The notes below the pieces were generated by a model, which worked only from the letters and a program-made list of their open reading frames with translations, was not told where the DNA came from and did no database searches. Positions 1 through 5,279 of a stretch of DNA of 5,279 nucleotides are shown here, piece after piece. This DNA comes from Pseudomonadota bacterium (GTDB lineage: Bacteria > Pseudomonadota > Alphaproteobacteria > Acetobacterales > Acetobacteraceae): NCBI GenBank assembly GCA_021808985.1, contig JAKBAQ010000193.1, positions 1 through 5,279 on the forward strand. Reading direction: 5' to 3'. Every line of letters starts with the position of its first letter. Positions within the stretch are counted from its first letter, which is position 1. The position numbers and the translations under genes are program-made.

Positions 1-252
1 TGAAACAGGCGGCTGGTTGGGGTCCGGCTGTATCACAACCCGCATATTGCTCAGCGTCACGCTCGCCGCCAGCGGAGAGAAGCCCCGGCTCATGCGCGCA
101 TAGCTCACCGTTATGCCGTTCTGCTCATGCAGCTGCGCGGTCCATTTGGCGAAGCCGTCCCGCATCTGGCTCTCCGCCCACCACCACAGCCCGAGCCACA
201 CCGCCACCCCGACCAGCACGGCCATGCCCACAACTCTGCCGATGAACCGCAT
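1..252 (-). CDS. DUF2125 family membrane-anchored protein, N-terminal part (cut by window edge)
   Basis: This is an open frame of 84 codons running off the left edge of the window, so the C-terminal part of the protein is missing here. It starts MRFIGRVVGMAVLVG and has one strongly hydrophobic segment at about residues 5-25, ending in LGLWWWAE. This looks like an uncleaved membrane anchor or signal sequence. The following stretch contains FAKWTAQLHEQNGITVSYA and then RGFSPLAASVTLSNM. A hydrophobic N-terminus followed by a short helix and a strand reading 'G(F/W)P...V.L.(N/D)' is the usual opening of alphaproteobacterial DUF2125 proteins, which are conserved and of unknown function, probably periplasmic. 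The start is supported by GGAG (minus strand, 260-263) placed 7 nt before the ATG. It is transcribed divergently from ribF. The family call is from pattern memory on a partial protein; the existence of the coding region is more certain than the name. Confidence 0.72.
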   Translation of the reverse strand, partial: MRFIGRVVGMAVLVGVAVWLGLWWWAESQMRDGFAKWTAQLHEQNGITVSYARMSRGFSPLAASVTLSNMRVVIQPDPNQPPVS

Positions 253-341
253 GGTAAAACTCCGTCTGGGCTATATATTGTAATATCTCCATACTGCCCC
301 ACCCTTGACCATTGGCCAAGCGTTGGGGCTTTTGCAGGGCC
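253..341. promoter_or_regulatory. Divergent promoter region between the DUF2125 gene and ribF
   Basis: This 89-bp gap separates two genes that point away from each other, so promoters for both directions should lie here or extend into the gene starts. It contains an AT-rich core (272-286) in an otherwise GC-rich window, including the perfect palindrome ATATTGTAATAT at 275-286. TATATA on the minus strand (272-277) could serve as a -10 for the leftward gene, but no good -35 sits at the right distance. TTGACC at 305-310 resembles a -35 for ribF; 17 nt downstream there is only the weak -10 GCTTTT (328-333), and a start from it would fall almost at the ribF ATG. No FMN riboswitch is possible in so short a leader. 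The role is inferred from geometry; the exact promoter elements are uncertain. Confidence 0.5.
260..263 (-). promoter_or_regulatory. Shine-Dalgarno of the DUF2125 gene
   Basis: GGAG on the minus strand lies 7 nt upstream of the ATG at 252. It decides the start of the leftward gene, because no other start with comparable spacing is seen ahead of the membrane segment. Confidence 0.6.
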
Positions 342-1286
342 ATGAAGATCTTCAAAGACTGGCGGGGCCTGCCCGCCACCGCAAAGGGGGCCTGCGTGGC
401 CCTGGGCAATTTTGATGGCGTGCATCTCGGCCATGTCGCGGTGCTGCGCGCCGCCCACGCGGCCCGCCCCGGCGCGCCCCTGGCGGTGCTAACCTTCGAG
501 CCGCATCCGCGCGAATTTTTCCGCCCGCAGGACCCGCCATTCCGCCTCACCCTGGCGAGCGAGCGCGCCGCCACCCTGGCCGCGCTGGGCGTGGAGCTGC
601 TCTACGAACTGCCTTTTGACACCGAATTCTCCCACCTCACCGCCCAGCAATTCTGCCAGGAGGTGCTGCATGAAGGCACCGGCGCCCTGCATCTGGCCTG
701 CGGCGGCGATTTCGCCTTCGGCCACCGGCGCGGCGGCGATGTCACCCTGCTGGCCCGCCAGGCGGAGGCGTTCGGCATGGGCCTCAGCATCGTGCCGCCG
801 GTCAGCGACACGCAAGGCCTCATCTCCTCCAGCCGCATCCGCCGCCTGCTGCAAGATGGCTACCCCGAGCGCGCCGCCCTGCTGCTCGGCCGCCCCTACA
901 CGATTCGCGGCGAGGTCTGCCATGGCGACGCGCGGGGCCGCACCATCGGCTTTCCCACCGCCAACATCCCCCTTGGCCGCCATCTGGAGCCCGCGCGCGG
1001 CGTATACGCCGTCACCGTGCGGCTGCCGGGGGGCGCTGAGGTCAACGGCGTCGCCAATATCGGCCAGCGCCCCACCGTGGGCGGCCTGGAATCGCGGCTG
1101 GAGGTGCATCTGCTGGATTTCACGGCCGACCTTTACGGCCAGGAGCTGAGCGTGGCGCTGCATCACTTTCTGCGCGAGGAGCAGAAATTCCCCAGCTTCG
1201 AGGTACTGAAGGCGCAAATCGCCCAGGACGCGCTGCAAGCCCGCTCGATGCTTGACAGCGACCAAAATCCGGCCAAACCCCTTTAG
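342..1286 (+). CDS. ribF: Bifunctional riboflavin kinase / FAD synthetase
   Basis: RibF phosphorylates riboflavin to FMN and adenylylates FMN to FAD in the cytoplasm. The 314-residue product has the full two-domain plan. The N-terminal FMN adenylyltransferase domain carries LGNFDGVHLGH (21-31), TFEPHP (51-56), GGDFAFGHRRGGD (121-133) and ISSSRIR (161-167). The C-terminal riboflavin kinase domain carries GRTIGFPTANI (199-209), NIGQRPT (239-245) and LEVHLLDF (253-260), where E254 is the expected catalytic glutamate, then DLYG (263-266). Length is normal for the family. The frame is open back to a TTG at 312, but I chose ATG 342 because MKIFKDWRGL matches usual RibF N-termini and the ten extra residues (MAKRWGFCRA) do not. 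The ribosome site is poor: AGGG at 336-339 is only 2 nt from the ATG. The stop lies 3 nt before ileS, so the two are probably cotranscribed. No key residue is missing. Confidence 0.97.
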   Translation: MKIFKDWRGLPATAKGACVALGNFDGVHLGHVAVLRAAHAARPGAPLAVLTFEPHPREFFRPQDPPFRLTLASERAATLAALGVELLYELPFDTEFSHLTAQQFCQEVLHEGTGALHLACGGDFAFGHRRGGDVTLLARQAEAFGMGLSIVPPVSDTQGLISSSRIRRLLQDGYPERAALLLGRPYTIRGEVCHGDARGRTIGFPTANIPLGRHLEPARGVYAVTVRLPGGAEVNGVANIGQRPTVGGLESRLEVHLLDFTADLYGQELSVALHHFLREEQKFPSFEVLKAQIAQDALQARSMLDSDQNPAKPL

Positions 1287-1289
1287 CCC

Positions 1290-4106
1290 ATGACCGAAGC
1301 CACCATGCCCGACGCCAAGCCCGACTACAAATCCACCGTCTTCCTGCCCCGCACGGAATTCCCGATGCGCGGCGATCTGCCGACCCGCGAGCCGGAGATG
1401 CTGCGCCGCTGGGAGGAGATGCGCCTGTGGGAGAAACTGCGCGCCGCCGGGCAGGGGCGCACGCCCTTCATCCTGCATGACGGCCCGCCCTACGCCAACG
1501 GCAACCTGCATATCGGCCACGCGCTGAACAAAATTCATAAAGACGTCATCAACCGCGCGCAGCAGATGTCCGGGCGGGATGCGAACTACATCCCCGGATG
1601 GGACTGCCACGGCCTGCCGATCGAATGGAAGGTCGAGGAAAAATACCGCGCCAAAAAGCTGGATAAGGACCAGGTGCCGGTGCTGGAATTCCGCCGCGAA
1701 TGCCGCGAATACGCGCAGCACTGGCTGGATGTGCAGGCCGCCGAATTCAAGCGCCTGGGCGTCGCCGGCGATTGGGCGAACCGCTACGCCACCATGGATT
1801 TTGCCTCCGAGGCGTGCATCGCCGGCGAGATCGGCAAATTCCTGCTCAACGGCGCGCTCTATCGCGGCCTGCGCCCGGTGATGTGGAGCCCGGTGGAAAA
1901 AACCGCCCTGGCCGAGGCCGAGGTGGAATATTACGACAAGAAGGACACGGCGATCTACGTCCGCTTCCCCATCGCTGATACCATCGCGCGCGGCACCCAG
2001 GCTGAGATGGCTGATCTGCTCGGCAGCGCCATCGTCATCTGGACCACGACGCCCTGGACCATTCCCGGCAATCGCGGCCTCGCCGTGGGGCATGAGCTTG
2101 AATATGTGCTGCTGCGCGTGGAGGCCATCGCCGAGGGCAGCGCCGCCGTGGCGGGCGAAAAGCTGATCGTCTCCGAGGGGCTGCTGGGGGATTTCGCGGC
2201 AAAAACCGGCATTACCGCGCATAGCGTGCTGCGGAAATTCCAGGGGCGCGAGCTTGAAGGCCAGCTCTTCCGGCACCCGCTGCACAGCGCCGATGCGGGG
2301 TATGATTTCACCGTGCCGCTCCTGCTGGGCGAGTTCGTCACCATGGAGGCGGGCACCGGCATCGTCCACATGGCGCCCGGCCATGGCGAGGATGATTTCC
2401 TGCTCTGCCGCGCGCATAACATCGCCGTGCCGGATACGGTGGCGGGCGACGGCACCTACTACCCCGCCGTGCCACTGTTCGCGGGCCTGCACGTTTACAA
2501 AGCGGCGGATCCCGTCTGCAACGCCCTGCTGGCGGCGGGCGCGCTGCTGCACCGGGCCGAGTTCATGCACTCTTACCCGCATAGCTGGCGCTCGAAAGCC
2601 CCGCTCATCTACCGCGCCACGCCCAACTGGTTCATCCGCATGGATGGCGAGGAGAAAATCCGCGCGAACGCGCTCGCCGCCATCGACGCGACGAAATTCG
2701 TGCCCGGGATCGGCCGCAACCGCATCCGCTCCATGGTGGAATCCCGGCCCGACTGGTGCATCTCCCGCCAGCGCGCCTGGGGCGTGCCGATCGCGATTTT
2801 TGTTGACAAAATCACGCACGAACCATTGCGCGACGCCGAGGTCATGGCCCGCATCGTGGAAATCTTCGCGGCCGAGAGCGCCGATGCCTGGTATGCCCGC
2901 CCGGCGCAGGATTTCCTGGGCGATAAGTACAAGGCCGAGGATTACGAGCAGGTGTTCGATGTCGTCGATGTCTGGTTCGAATCCGGCTCCACCCATGCCT
3001 TCGTGCTGGAAGCGCGCGGCCTGCCCACCCCGGCGGATATTTACCTCGAAGGCTCCGACCAGCATCGCGGCTGGTTCCAGGCCTCGCTGCTGGAATCGGT
3101 GGGCACGCGCGGCATCGCCCCCTTCAAGGCGGTGGTGACCGACGGCTTCGTGCTCGACGAGCAGGGGCGCAAAATGTCCAAATCGCTCGGCAACGTCACC
3201 GCCCCGCAGGAGGTGAACGACAAATACGGCGCGGACATCCTGCGCCTGTGGGTGATGAATTCCGACACCTCCGAGGATCTGCGCATCGGCCCGGAAATCC
3301 TCAAGCAGCAGGCCGAACTTTACCGCCGGTTGCGCAATTCCCTGCGCTGGATCCTGGGCTCGCTGGAGGGTTTCACCGAGGCCGAAAAACGCCCCGCGCA
3401 TGAGTTTCCGGAGCTGGAGGCATTCCTGCTGCACCGCCTGTGGGAGCTGAACGGCAAAATCCAGGCCGCCCTGCGCGACCATGACTGGACCGGCGTTTAC
3501 CCCGCCATCCATCATTTCTGCGCGACCGACCTCTCCGCCTTCTATTTCGACATCCGCAAGGACTCACTATACTGCGACCGCGCGGATTCCCAAAAACGCC
3601 GCGCCTGCCGCAGCTTTTTGGATATTCTGCACCGCTGCCTCACCGCCTGGCTGGCGCCCGCCTTGCCCTTCACCGCCGAGGAAGCCTGGGTCAGCCGCTT
3701 CGGCGCTGAAAGCTCGGTCCACACAACCCTCTTCCCCGATGTGCCCGATACCTGGCGCAACGATGCCCTGGCCGAAAAATGGCAGGATAAGGTCCGCGCC
3801 GTCCGCGCCAGTTTCACCAACGCGATCGAGCAGATGCGCCGCGAGAAGCAAGTCGGCTCATCGCTGCAAATCGCGCTCAGCATCCCGGAAAACCACGCCC
3901 TCGGCCTCTCCGCCGAGGAATGGGCCGATGTCGTCATCGTCTCCCAGGTCACGCTCTCGCCGGCCCAGGCGGCCGATGCGCGCATGGAGCTTCCCGCGCT
4001 CGCCACCGGCGCCAAATGCGAGCGCTGCTGGAAAATCCTGCCCGAGGTCGGCGGCAATGCCGGCCATCCCACGCTCTGCGTGCGCTGCTGCGAGGCCGTG
4101 GCGTGA
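1290..4106 (+). CDS. ileS: Isoleucyl-tRNA synthetase (class I, C-terminal zinc type)
   Basis: IleS charges tRNA-Ile with isoleucine and edits misactivated valine, in the cytoplasm. The 938-residue product has all hallmarks in order: the PPYANGNLHIGH signature (HIGH at 74-77); the inserted CP1 editing domain with WTTTPWT (251-257) and GTGIVHMAPGHGEDD (355-369), whose last Asp should match the editing aspartate of the E. coli enzyme; DWCISRQRAWG (488-498); LEGSDQHRGWFQ (586-597); and KMSKS (628-632). An anticodon-binding helical region follows, then a C-terminal zinc knuckle CERC...CVRC (C910, C913, C930, C933). This is the standard bacterial form with the C-terminal zinc site. ATG 1290 is used here; an in-frame ATG at 1305 (MPDAKPDYK) is a fair alternative, and neither has a clear Shine-Dalgarno. 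Translation is therefore likely coupled to ribF, whose stop is 3 nt upstream. The end overlaps lspA by 4 nt. Confidence 0.98.
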   Translation: MTEATMPDAKPDYKSTVFLPRTEFPMRGDLPTREPEMLRRWEEMRLWEKLRAAGQGRTPFILHDGPPYANGNLHIGHALNKIHKDVINRAQQMSGRDANYIPGWDCHGLPIEWKVEEKYRAKKLDKDQVPVLEFRRECREYAQHWLDVQAAEFKRLGVAGDWANRYATMDFASEACIAGEIGKFLLNGALYRGLRPVMWSPVEKTALAEAEVEYYDKKDTAIYVRFPIADTIARGTQAEMADLLGSAIVIWTTTPWTIPGNRGLAVGHELEYVLLRVEAIAEGSAAVAGEKLIVSEGLLGDFAAKTGITAHSVLRKFQGRELEGQLFRHPLHSADAGYDFTVPLLLGEFVTMEAGTGIVHMAPGHGEDDFLLCRAHNIAVPDTVAGDGTYYPAVPLFAGLHVYKAADPVCNALLAAGALLHRAEFMHSYPHSWRSKAPLIYRATPNWFIRMDGEEKIRANALAAIDATKFVPGIGRNRIRSMVESRPDWCISRQRAWGVPIAIFVDKITHEPLRDAEVMARIVEIFAAESADAWYARPAQDFLGDKYKAEDYEQVFDVVDVWFESGSTHAFVLEARGLPTPADIYLEGSDQHRGWFQASLLESVGTRGIAPFKAVVTDGFVLDEQGRKMSKSLGNVTAPQEVNDKYGADILRLWVMNSDTSEDLRIGPEILKQQAELYRRLRNSLRWILGSLEGFTEAEKRPAHEFPELEAFLLHRLWELNGKIQAALRDHDWTGVYPAIHHFCATDLSAFYFDIRKDSLYCDRADSQKRRACRSFLDILHRCLTAWLAPALPFTAEEAWVSRFGAESSVHTTLFPDVPDTWRNDALAEKWQDKVRAVRASFTNAIEQMRREKQVGSSLQIALSIPENHALGLSAEEWADVVIVSQVTLSPAQAADARMELPALATGAKCERCWKILPEVGGNAGHPTLCVRCCEAVA
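4092..4095 (+). promoter_or_regulatory. Shine-Dalgarno of lspA inside the ileS 3' end
   Basis: GAGG lies within the last codons of ileS, 7 nt upstream of the GTG at 4103. It supports the GTG start that overlaps the ileS stop, rather than the in-frame start far upstream at 3920 inside ileS. Confidence 0.55.
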
Positions 4107-4591
4107 GCAAACGCATCGCCGGCCTGGCGCTCGCCGCCCTGGTCTTCGCGGCTGACCAGGGCAGCAAATACTGGGTGCTGCATGGCGCCGGGCTGCGCGA
4201 TGGCCATGTGCTGGTGCTGCTGCCCGTGCTCAACTTCGTGCTGGTCTGGAATCACGGCATCACCTTTGGCATGCTCGCGGGCGCGGGCGCCACGGTGCTG
4301 CTGGTGGGCATCACCAGCGCCGTCATTGCAAGTTTGCTGGTCTGGCTTTGGCGGAGCCGGAACTGGCTCACCTGCCTGGCCGTCGGCGCCATCGCCGGCG
4401 GGGCCAGCGGCAACGTGCTAGACCGTCTGCGCCATGGCGCGGTGGTGGATTTCATTCAGGCGCATATCGGCGGCTGGTCCTGGTATGTTTTCAATGTCGG
4501 CGATGCCGCCATTGTCTGCGGTGTTGCCGCCCTCATGCTGGAGAGTTTGTTTCAGCGCCCGCCAGTTGCCCCAAACGGCGCGCGGCGATAG
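4103..4591 (+). CDS. lspA: Lipoprotein signal peptidase (signal peptidase II)
   Basis: LspA is the inner-membrane aspartyl protease that cuts the signal peptide of prolipoproteins just before the lipid-modified cysteine. The 162-residue product is of usual length and shows four hydrophobic segments, at about 5-20, 36-50, 62-84 and 88-103, with a further one at about 129-148 containing the second catalytic site. Family motifs are ADQGSK (17-22), WNHGITFGM (49-57), GNVLDRL (103-109) and FNVGDAAI (130-137). The catalytic pair should be D107 and D134. The usual Ala before the second Asp (FNVAD) is Gly here, a mild change. The GTG start shares GTGA with the ileS stop (4-nt overlap), which implies translational coupling. 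The frame stays open upstream to 3920, but that stretch is ileS read out of frame. The next gene encodes a lipoprotein, a likely substrate of this enzyme. Confidence 0.96.
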   Translation: MSKRIAGLALAALVFAADQGSKYWVLHGAGLRDGHVLVLLPVLNFVLVWNHGITFGMLAGAGATVLLVGITSAVIASLLVWLWRSRNWLTCLAVGAIAGGASGNVLDRLRHGAVVDFIQAHIGGWSWYVFNVGDAAIVCGVAALMLESLFQRPPVAPNGARR

Positions 4592-4598
4592 GAAGAGG
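4590..4598 (+). promoter_or_regulatory. Shine-Dalgarno of the BamF-like gene overlapping the lspA stop
   Basis: AGGAAGAGG begins within the lspA TAG codon and ends 2 nt before the ATG at 4601; its AGGA core lies 7 nt from that ATG. This is the strongest ribosome site within the four-gene cluster, so this gene may be translated independently of lspA. Confidence 0.6.
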
Positions 4599-4600
4599 CC

Positions 4601-5155
4601 ATGAGAATCAAAATCCACGCCGCCTGCGCCCTCACCCTCGCCATCGTCCTTTCGGGCTGTAGCGACAATATGAAGAAGACGTTCGGGCTGGAAGCCAACC
4701 CGCCTGATGCCTTCCAGGTCGGCACGCAGCCGCCGCTCTCCCTGCCGCCGGAACTGGGCGTGCTGCCCCAGCCGAATCCCGGCGAGCCGCGCCCCCAGCA
4801 GGTGGACGCGGCGCAGCAAGGCGCTGACGCGATTGACACCGCCAACGCGCTCACCTCGCCCCCCACCACCCAGAGTGCTGGCGAGCAGGCGCTGCTGGAT
4901 GCCGCCGGTCCCGCCCCCAGCCCTGACATCCGCGCCGAAGTGAACCAGAACGCGCTGATCGCCAGCAAGCCGCCCGGCTTCGTCGCCAAGCTCACCGGCA
5001 ACGGCCCCGTTCCCGCGCCGACGGTGGACGCCAGCGCCGAGCAGCGCCGCCTGCAGGAGAACGAGGCCCTGGGCCAGCCGGTAACCGCCGGCGCAACCCC
5101 GCAGGATTCCAACGTCAAGCCCGGCTTCTTCGGCAGAATCCTCAACGCGTTTTAG
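4601..5155 (+). CDS. DUF3035 / BamF-like outer-membrane assembly lipoprotein
   Basis: The 184-residue product starts with a lipoprotein signal peptide: basic MRIKIH, a hydrophobic stretch to residue 16, then the lipobox LSGC with the lipidated cysteine at position 20. The mature protein is rich in Pro, Ala and Gln and probably largely extended. It has the short conserved segment NPPDAFQV (33-40) followed by PPLSLPPELGVLPQPNPG (44-61), the signature of the DUF3035 family. The C-terminus NVKPGFFGRILNAF (171-184) is also like other members. Family knowledge: DUF3035 corresponds to BamF, a lipoprotein subunit of the BAM outer-membrane protein assembly complex described in Caulobacter. Ser follows the Cys, so nothing suggests retention in the inner membrane. 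It sits 9 nt after lspA with its own strong ribosome site. The lipoprotein call is very firm; the BamF role is by family and not visible directly. Confidence 0.85.
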   Translation: MRIKIHAACALTLAIVLSGCSDNMKKTFGLEANPPDAFQVGTQPPLSLPPELGVLPQPNPGEPRPQQVDAAQQGADAIDTANALTSPPTTQSAGEQALLDAAGPAPSPDIRAEVNQNALIASKPPGFVAKLTGNGPVPAPTVDASAEQRRLQENEALGQPVTAGATPQDSNVKPGFFGRILNAF

Positions 5156-5173
5156 AGTCTCTTTCTTTTGATC

Positions 5174-5215
5174 TGAATCGTTTTGGGATTCCGGCGCGGC
5201 GGGAAATCTGATTCA
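5174..5215 (+). repeat. Nested inverted repeats downstream of the BamF-like gene
   Basis: TGAATC (5174-5179) is complementary to GATTCA (5210-5215). Inside lies GATTCC (5187-5192), which can pair with GGAAATC (5202-5208) with one bulge. In RNA this could fold as one two-part hairpin, or GAATC (5175-5179) could instead pair with GATTC (5187-5191). No T-run follows the outer arm, so it does not look like a standard intrinsic terminator. A T-rich stretch (5160-5169) lies before it, not after. It may be a weak terminator or 3' end structure for the ribF-lspA unit, or DNA sites for a protein. Confidence 0.35.
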
Positions 5216-5231
5216 AGCTTATTGCTGGATT

Positions 5232-5236
5232 GGAGG
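5232..5236 (+). promoter_or_regulatory. Strong Shine-Dalgarno before a 10-codon ORF
   Basis: GGAGG lies 5 nt before the ATG at 5242, one of the best ribosome sites in the window. It implies that translation starts at 5242 even though the frame closes after 10 codons. Confidence 0.45.
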
Positions 5237-5241
5237 TCAGC

Positions 5242-5274
5242 ATGGGATGGGCCGGCATTATTCGAATGATTTGA
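5242..5274 (+). CDS. Possible 10-residue leader peptide or short ORF
   Basis: ATG at 5242 opens a frame of ten sense codons, MGWAGIIRMI, closed by TGA at 5272-5274. Support comes only from the GGAGG at ideal distance upstream. It contains a Trp, three Ile and two Met, but no run of one amino acid that would mark a classical attenuation leader. It could be a short leader ahead of the gene that must begin to the right, possibly coupled through the TGA. It could also be the true start of that gene broken by a frameshift, or chance. The window ends 5 nt later, so this cannot be decided here. Confidence 0.25.
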   Translation: MGWAGIIRMI

Positions 5275-5279
5275 GAGAG

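Larger units (their letters stand above)
5156..5241. promoter_or_regulatory. AT-richer intergenic tail with GANTC cluster; promoter for the next gene possible
   Basis: This gap follows the four-gene cluster and is visibly richer in A and T than the flanking coding sequence. Four GANTC motifs fall in or touch it (starts 5155, 5175, 5187, 5210). GANTC is the target of the CcrM cell-cycle methyltransferase of alphaproteobacteria. TTGGGA (5183-5188) with TCTGAT (5207-5212) at 18-nt spacing is a weak promoter-like pair; I would not rely on it. A regulatory role is an inference. Confidence 0.3.

Noticed and set aside
312..341. N-terminal extension of ribF from TTG 312
   Set aside because: The extra residues MAKRWGFCRA do not resemble RibF N-termini, and no ribosome site precedes 312; ATG 342 gives the standard start.
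253..341. FMN riboswitch or T-box ahead of ribF/ileS
   Set aside because: The leader is far too short for an FMN riboswitch and shows none of its conserved elements. ileS is internal to the cluster, with only 3 nt before it, so no leader regulation is possible there.
489..3515. Very long open frame (1008 codons) on the minus strand opposite ribF and ileS
   Set aside because: It is antisense to two genes with every family motif intact and spans their junction. Long antisense frames are common in GC-rich genomes because stop codons are rare in that register. Its product shows no recognisable domain and is low in complexity (rich in A, G, H, Q, R).
3920..4102. Upstream extension of the lspA frame into ileS
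   Set aside because: This stretch encodes the ileS C-terminal region with its zinc knuckle in another frame. The GTG at 4103 has a GAGG at proper distance and gives the normal LspA length.
5156..5215. Intrinsic terminator after the BamF-like gene
   Set aside because: The hairpin-forming repeats are not followed by a T-run, and the T-rich stretch at 5160-5169 is not preceded by a stable stem. I kept it only as a repeat, not as a terminator.
5142..5258. A 38-codon minus-strand frame (MPAHPMLTSNP...) across the right intergenic tail
   Set aside because: It overlaps the end of the BamF-like gene, has no ribosome site and resembles no family I know; it looks like chance.

Overview
The window is GC-rich, densely packed bacterial chromosome. 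The families present (a DUF2125 protein, and a DUF3035/BamF-type lipoprotein directly after lspA) point to an alphaproteobacterium. The style of the RibF N-terminus and the overall composition would fit Rhodospirillales/Acetobacterales, but that finer placement is an inference from memory.

Layout: (i) positions 1-252, minus strand, hold the N-terminal 84 codons of a membrane-anchored DUF2125 protein whose C-terminal part lies beyond the left edge. (ii) Positions 253-341 are a short, partly AT-rich divergent intergenic region that must hold the promoters in both directions; it contains a perfect 12-bp palindrome. (iii) Positions 342-5155, plus strand, hold a tight four-gene cluster: ribF (FMN/FAD synthesis), ileS (isoleucyl-tRNA synthetase), lspA (lipoprotein signal peptidase) and a small lipoprotein of the DUF3035/BamF family. 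The gaps are 3 nt, a 4-nt overlap and 9 nt, so this is almost certainly one transcription unit. (iv) Positions 5156-5279 are an AT-richer intergenic tail with inverted repeats, a striking cluster of GANTC motifs, and a 10-codon ORF behind a near-ideal Shine-Dalgarno sequence.

How the genes work together: ribF-ileS-lspA is a widely conserved housekeeping order, also known from E. coli. The fourth gene gives a functional link to the third, since its product carries a lipobox and would be a substrate of the LspA encoded just upstream. DUF3035/BamF proteins are accessory lipoproteins of the outer-membrane beta-barrel assembly (BAM) complex in alphaproteobacteria.

The coding part is ordinary core genome, with all key catalytic motifs intact and no sign of mobile elements, CRISPR, tRNA or rRNA. 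I do not see an undescribed system. The least explained sequence is the right-hand intergenic tail, where six GANTC sites fall within 110 bp against ten in the preceding 5.1 kb.
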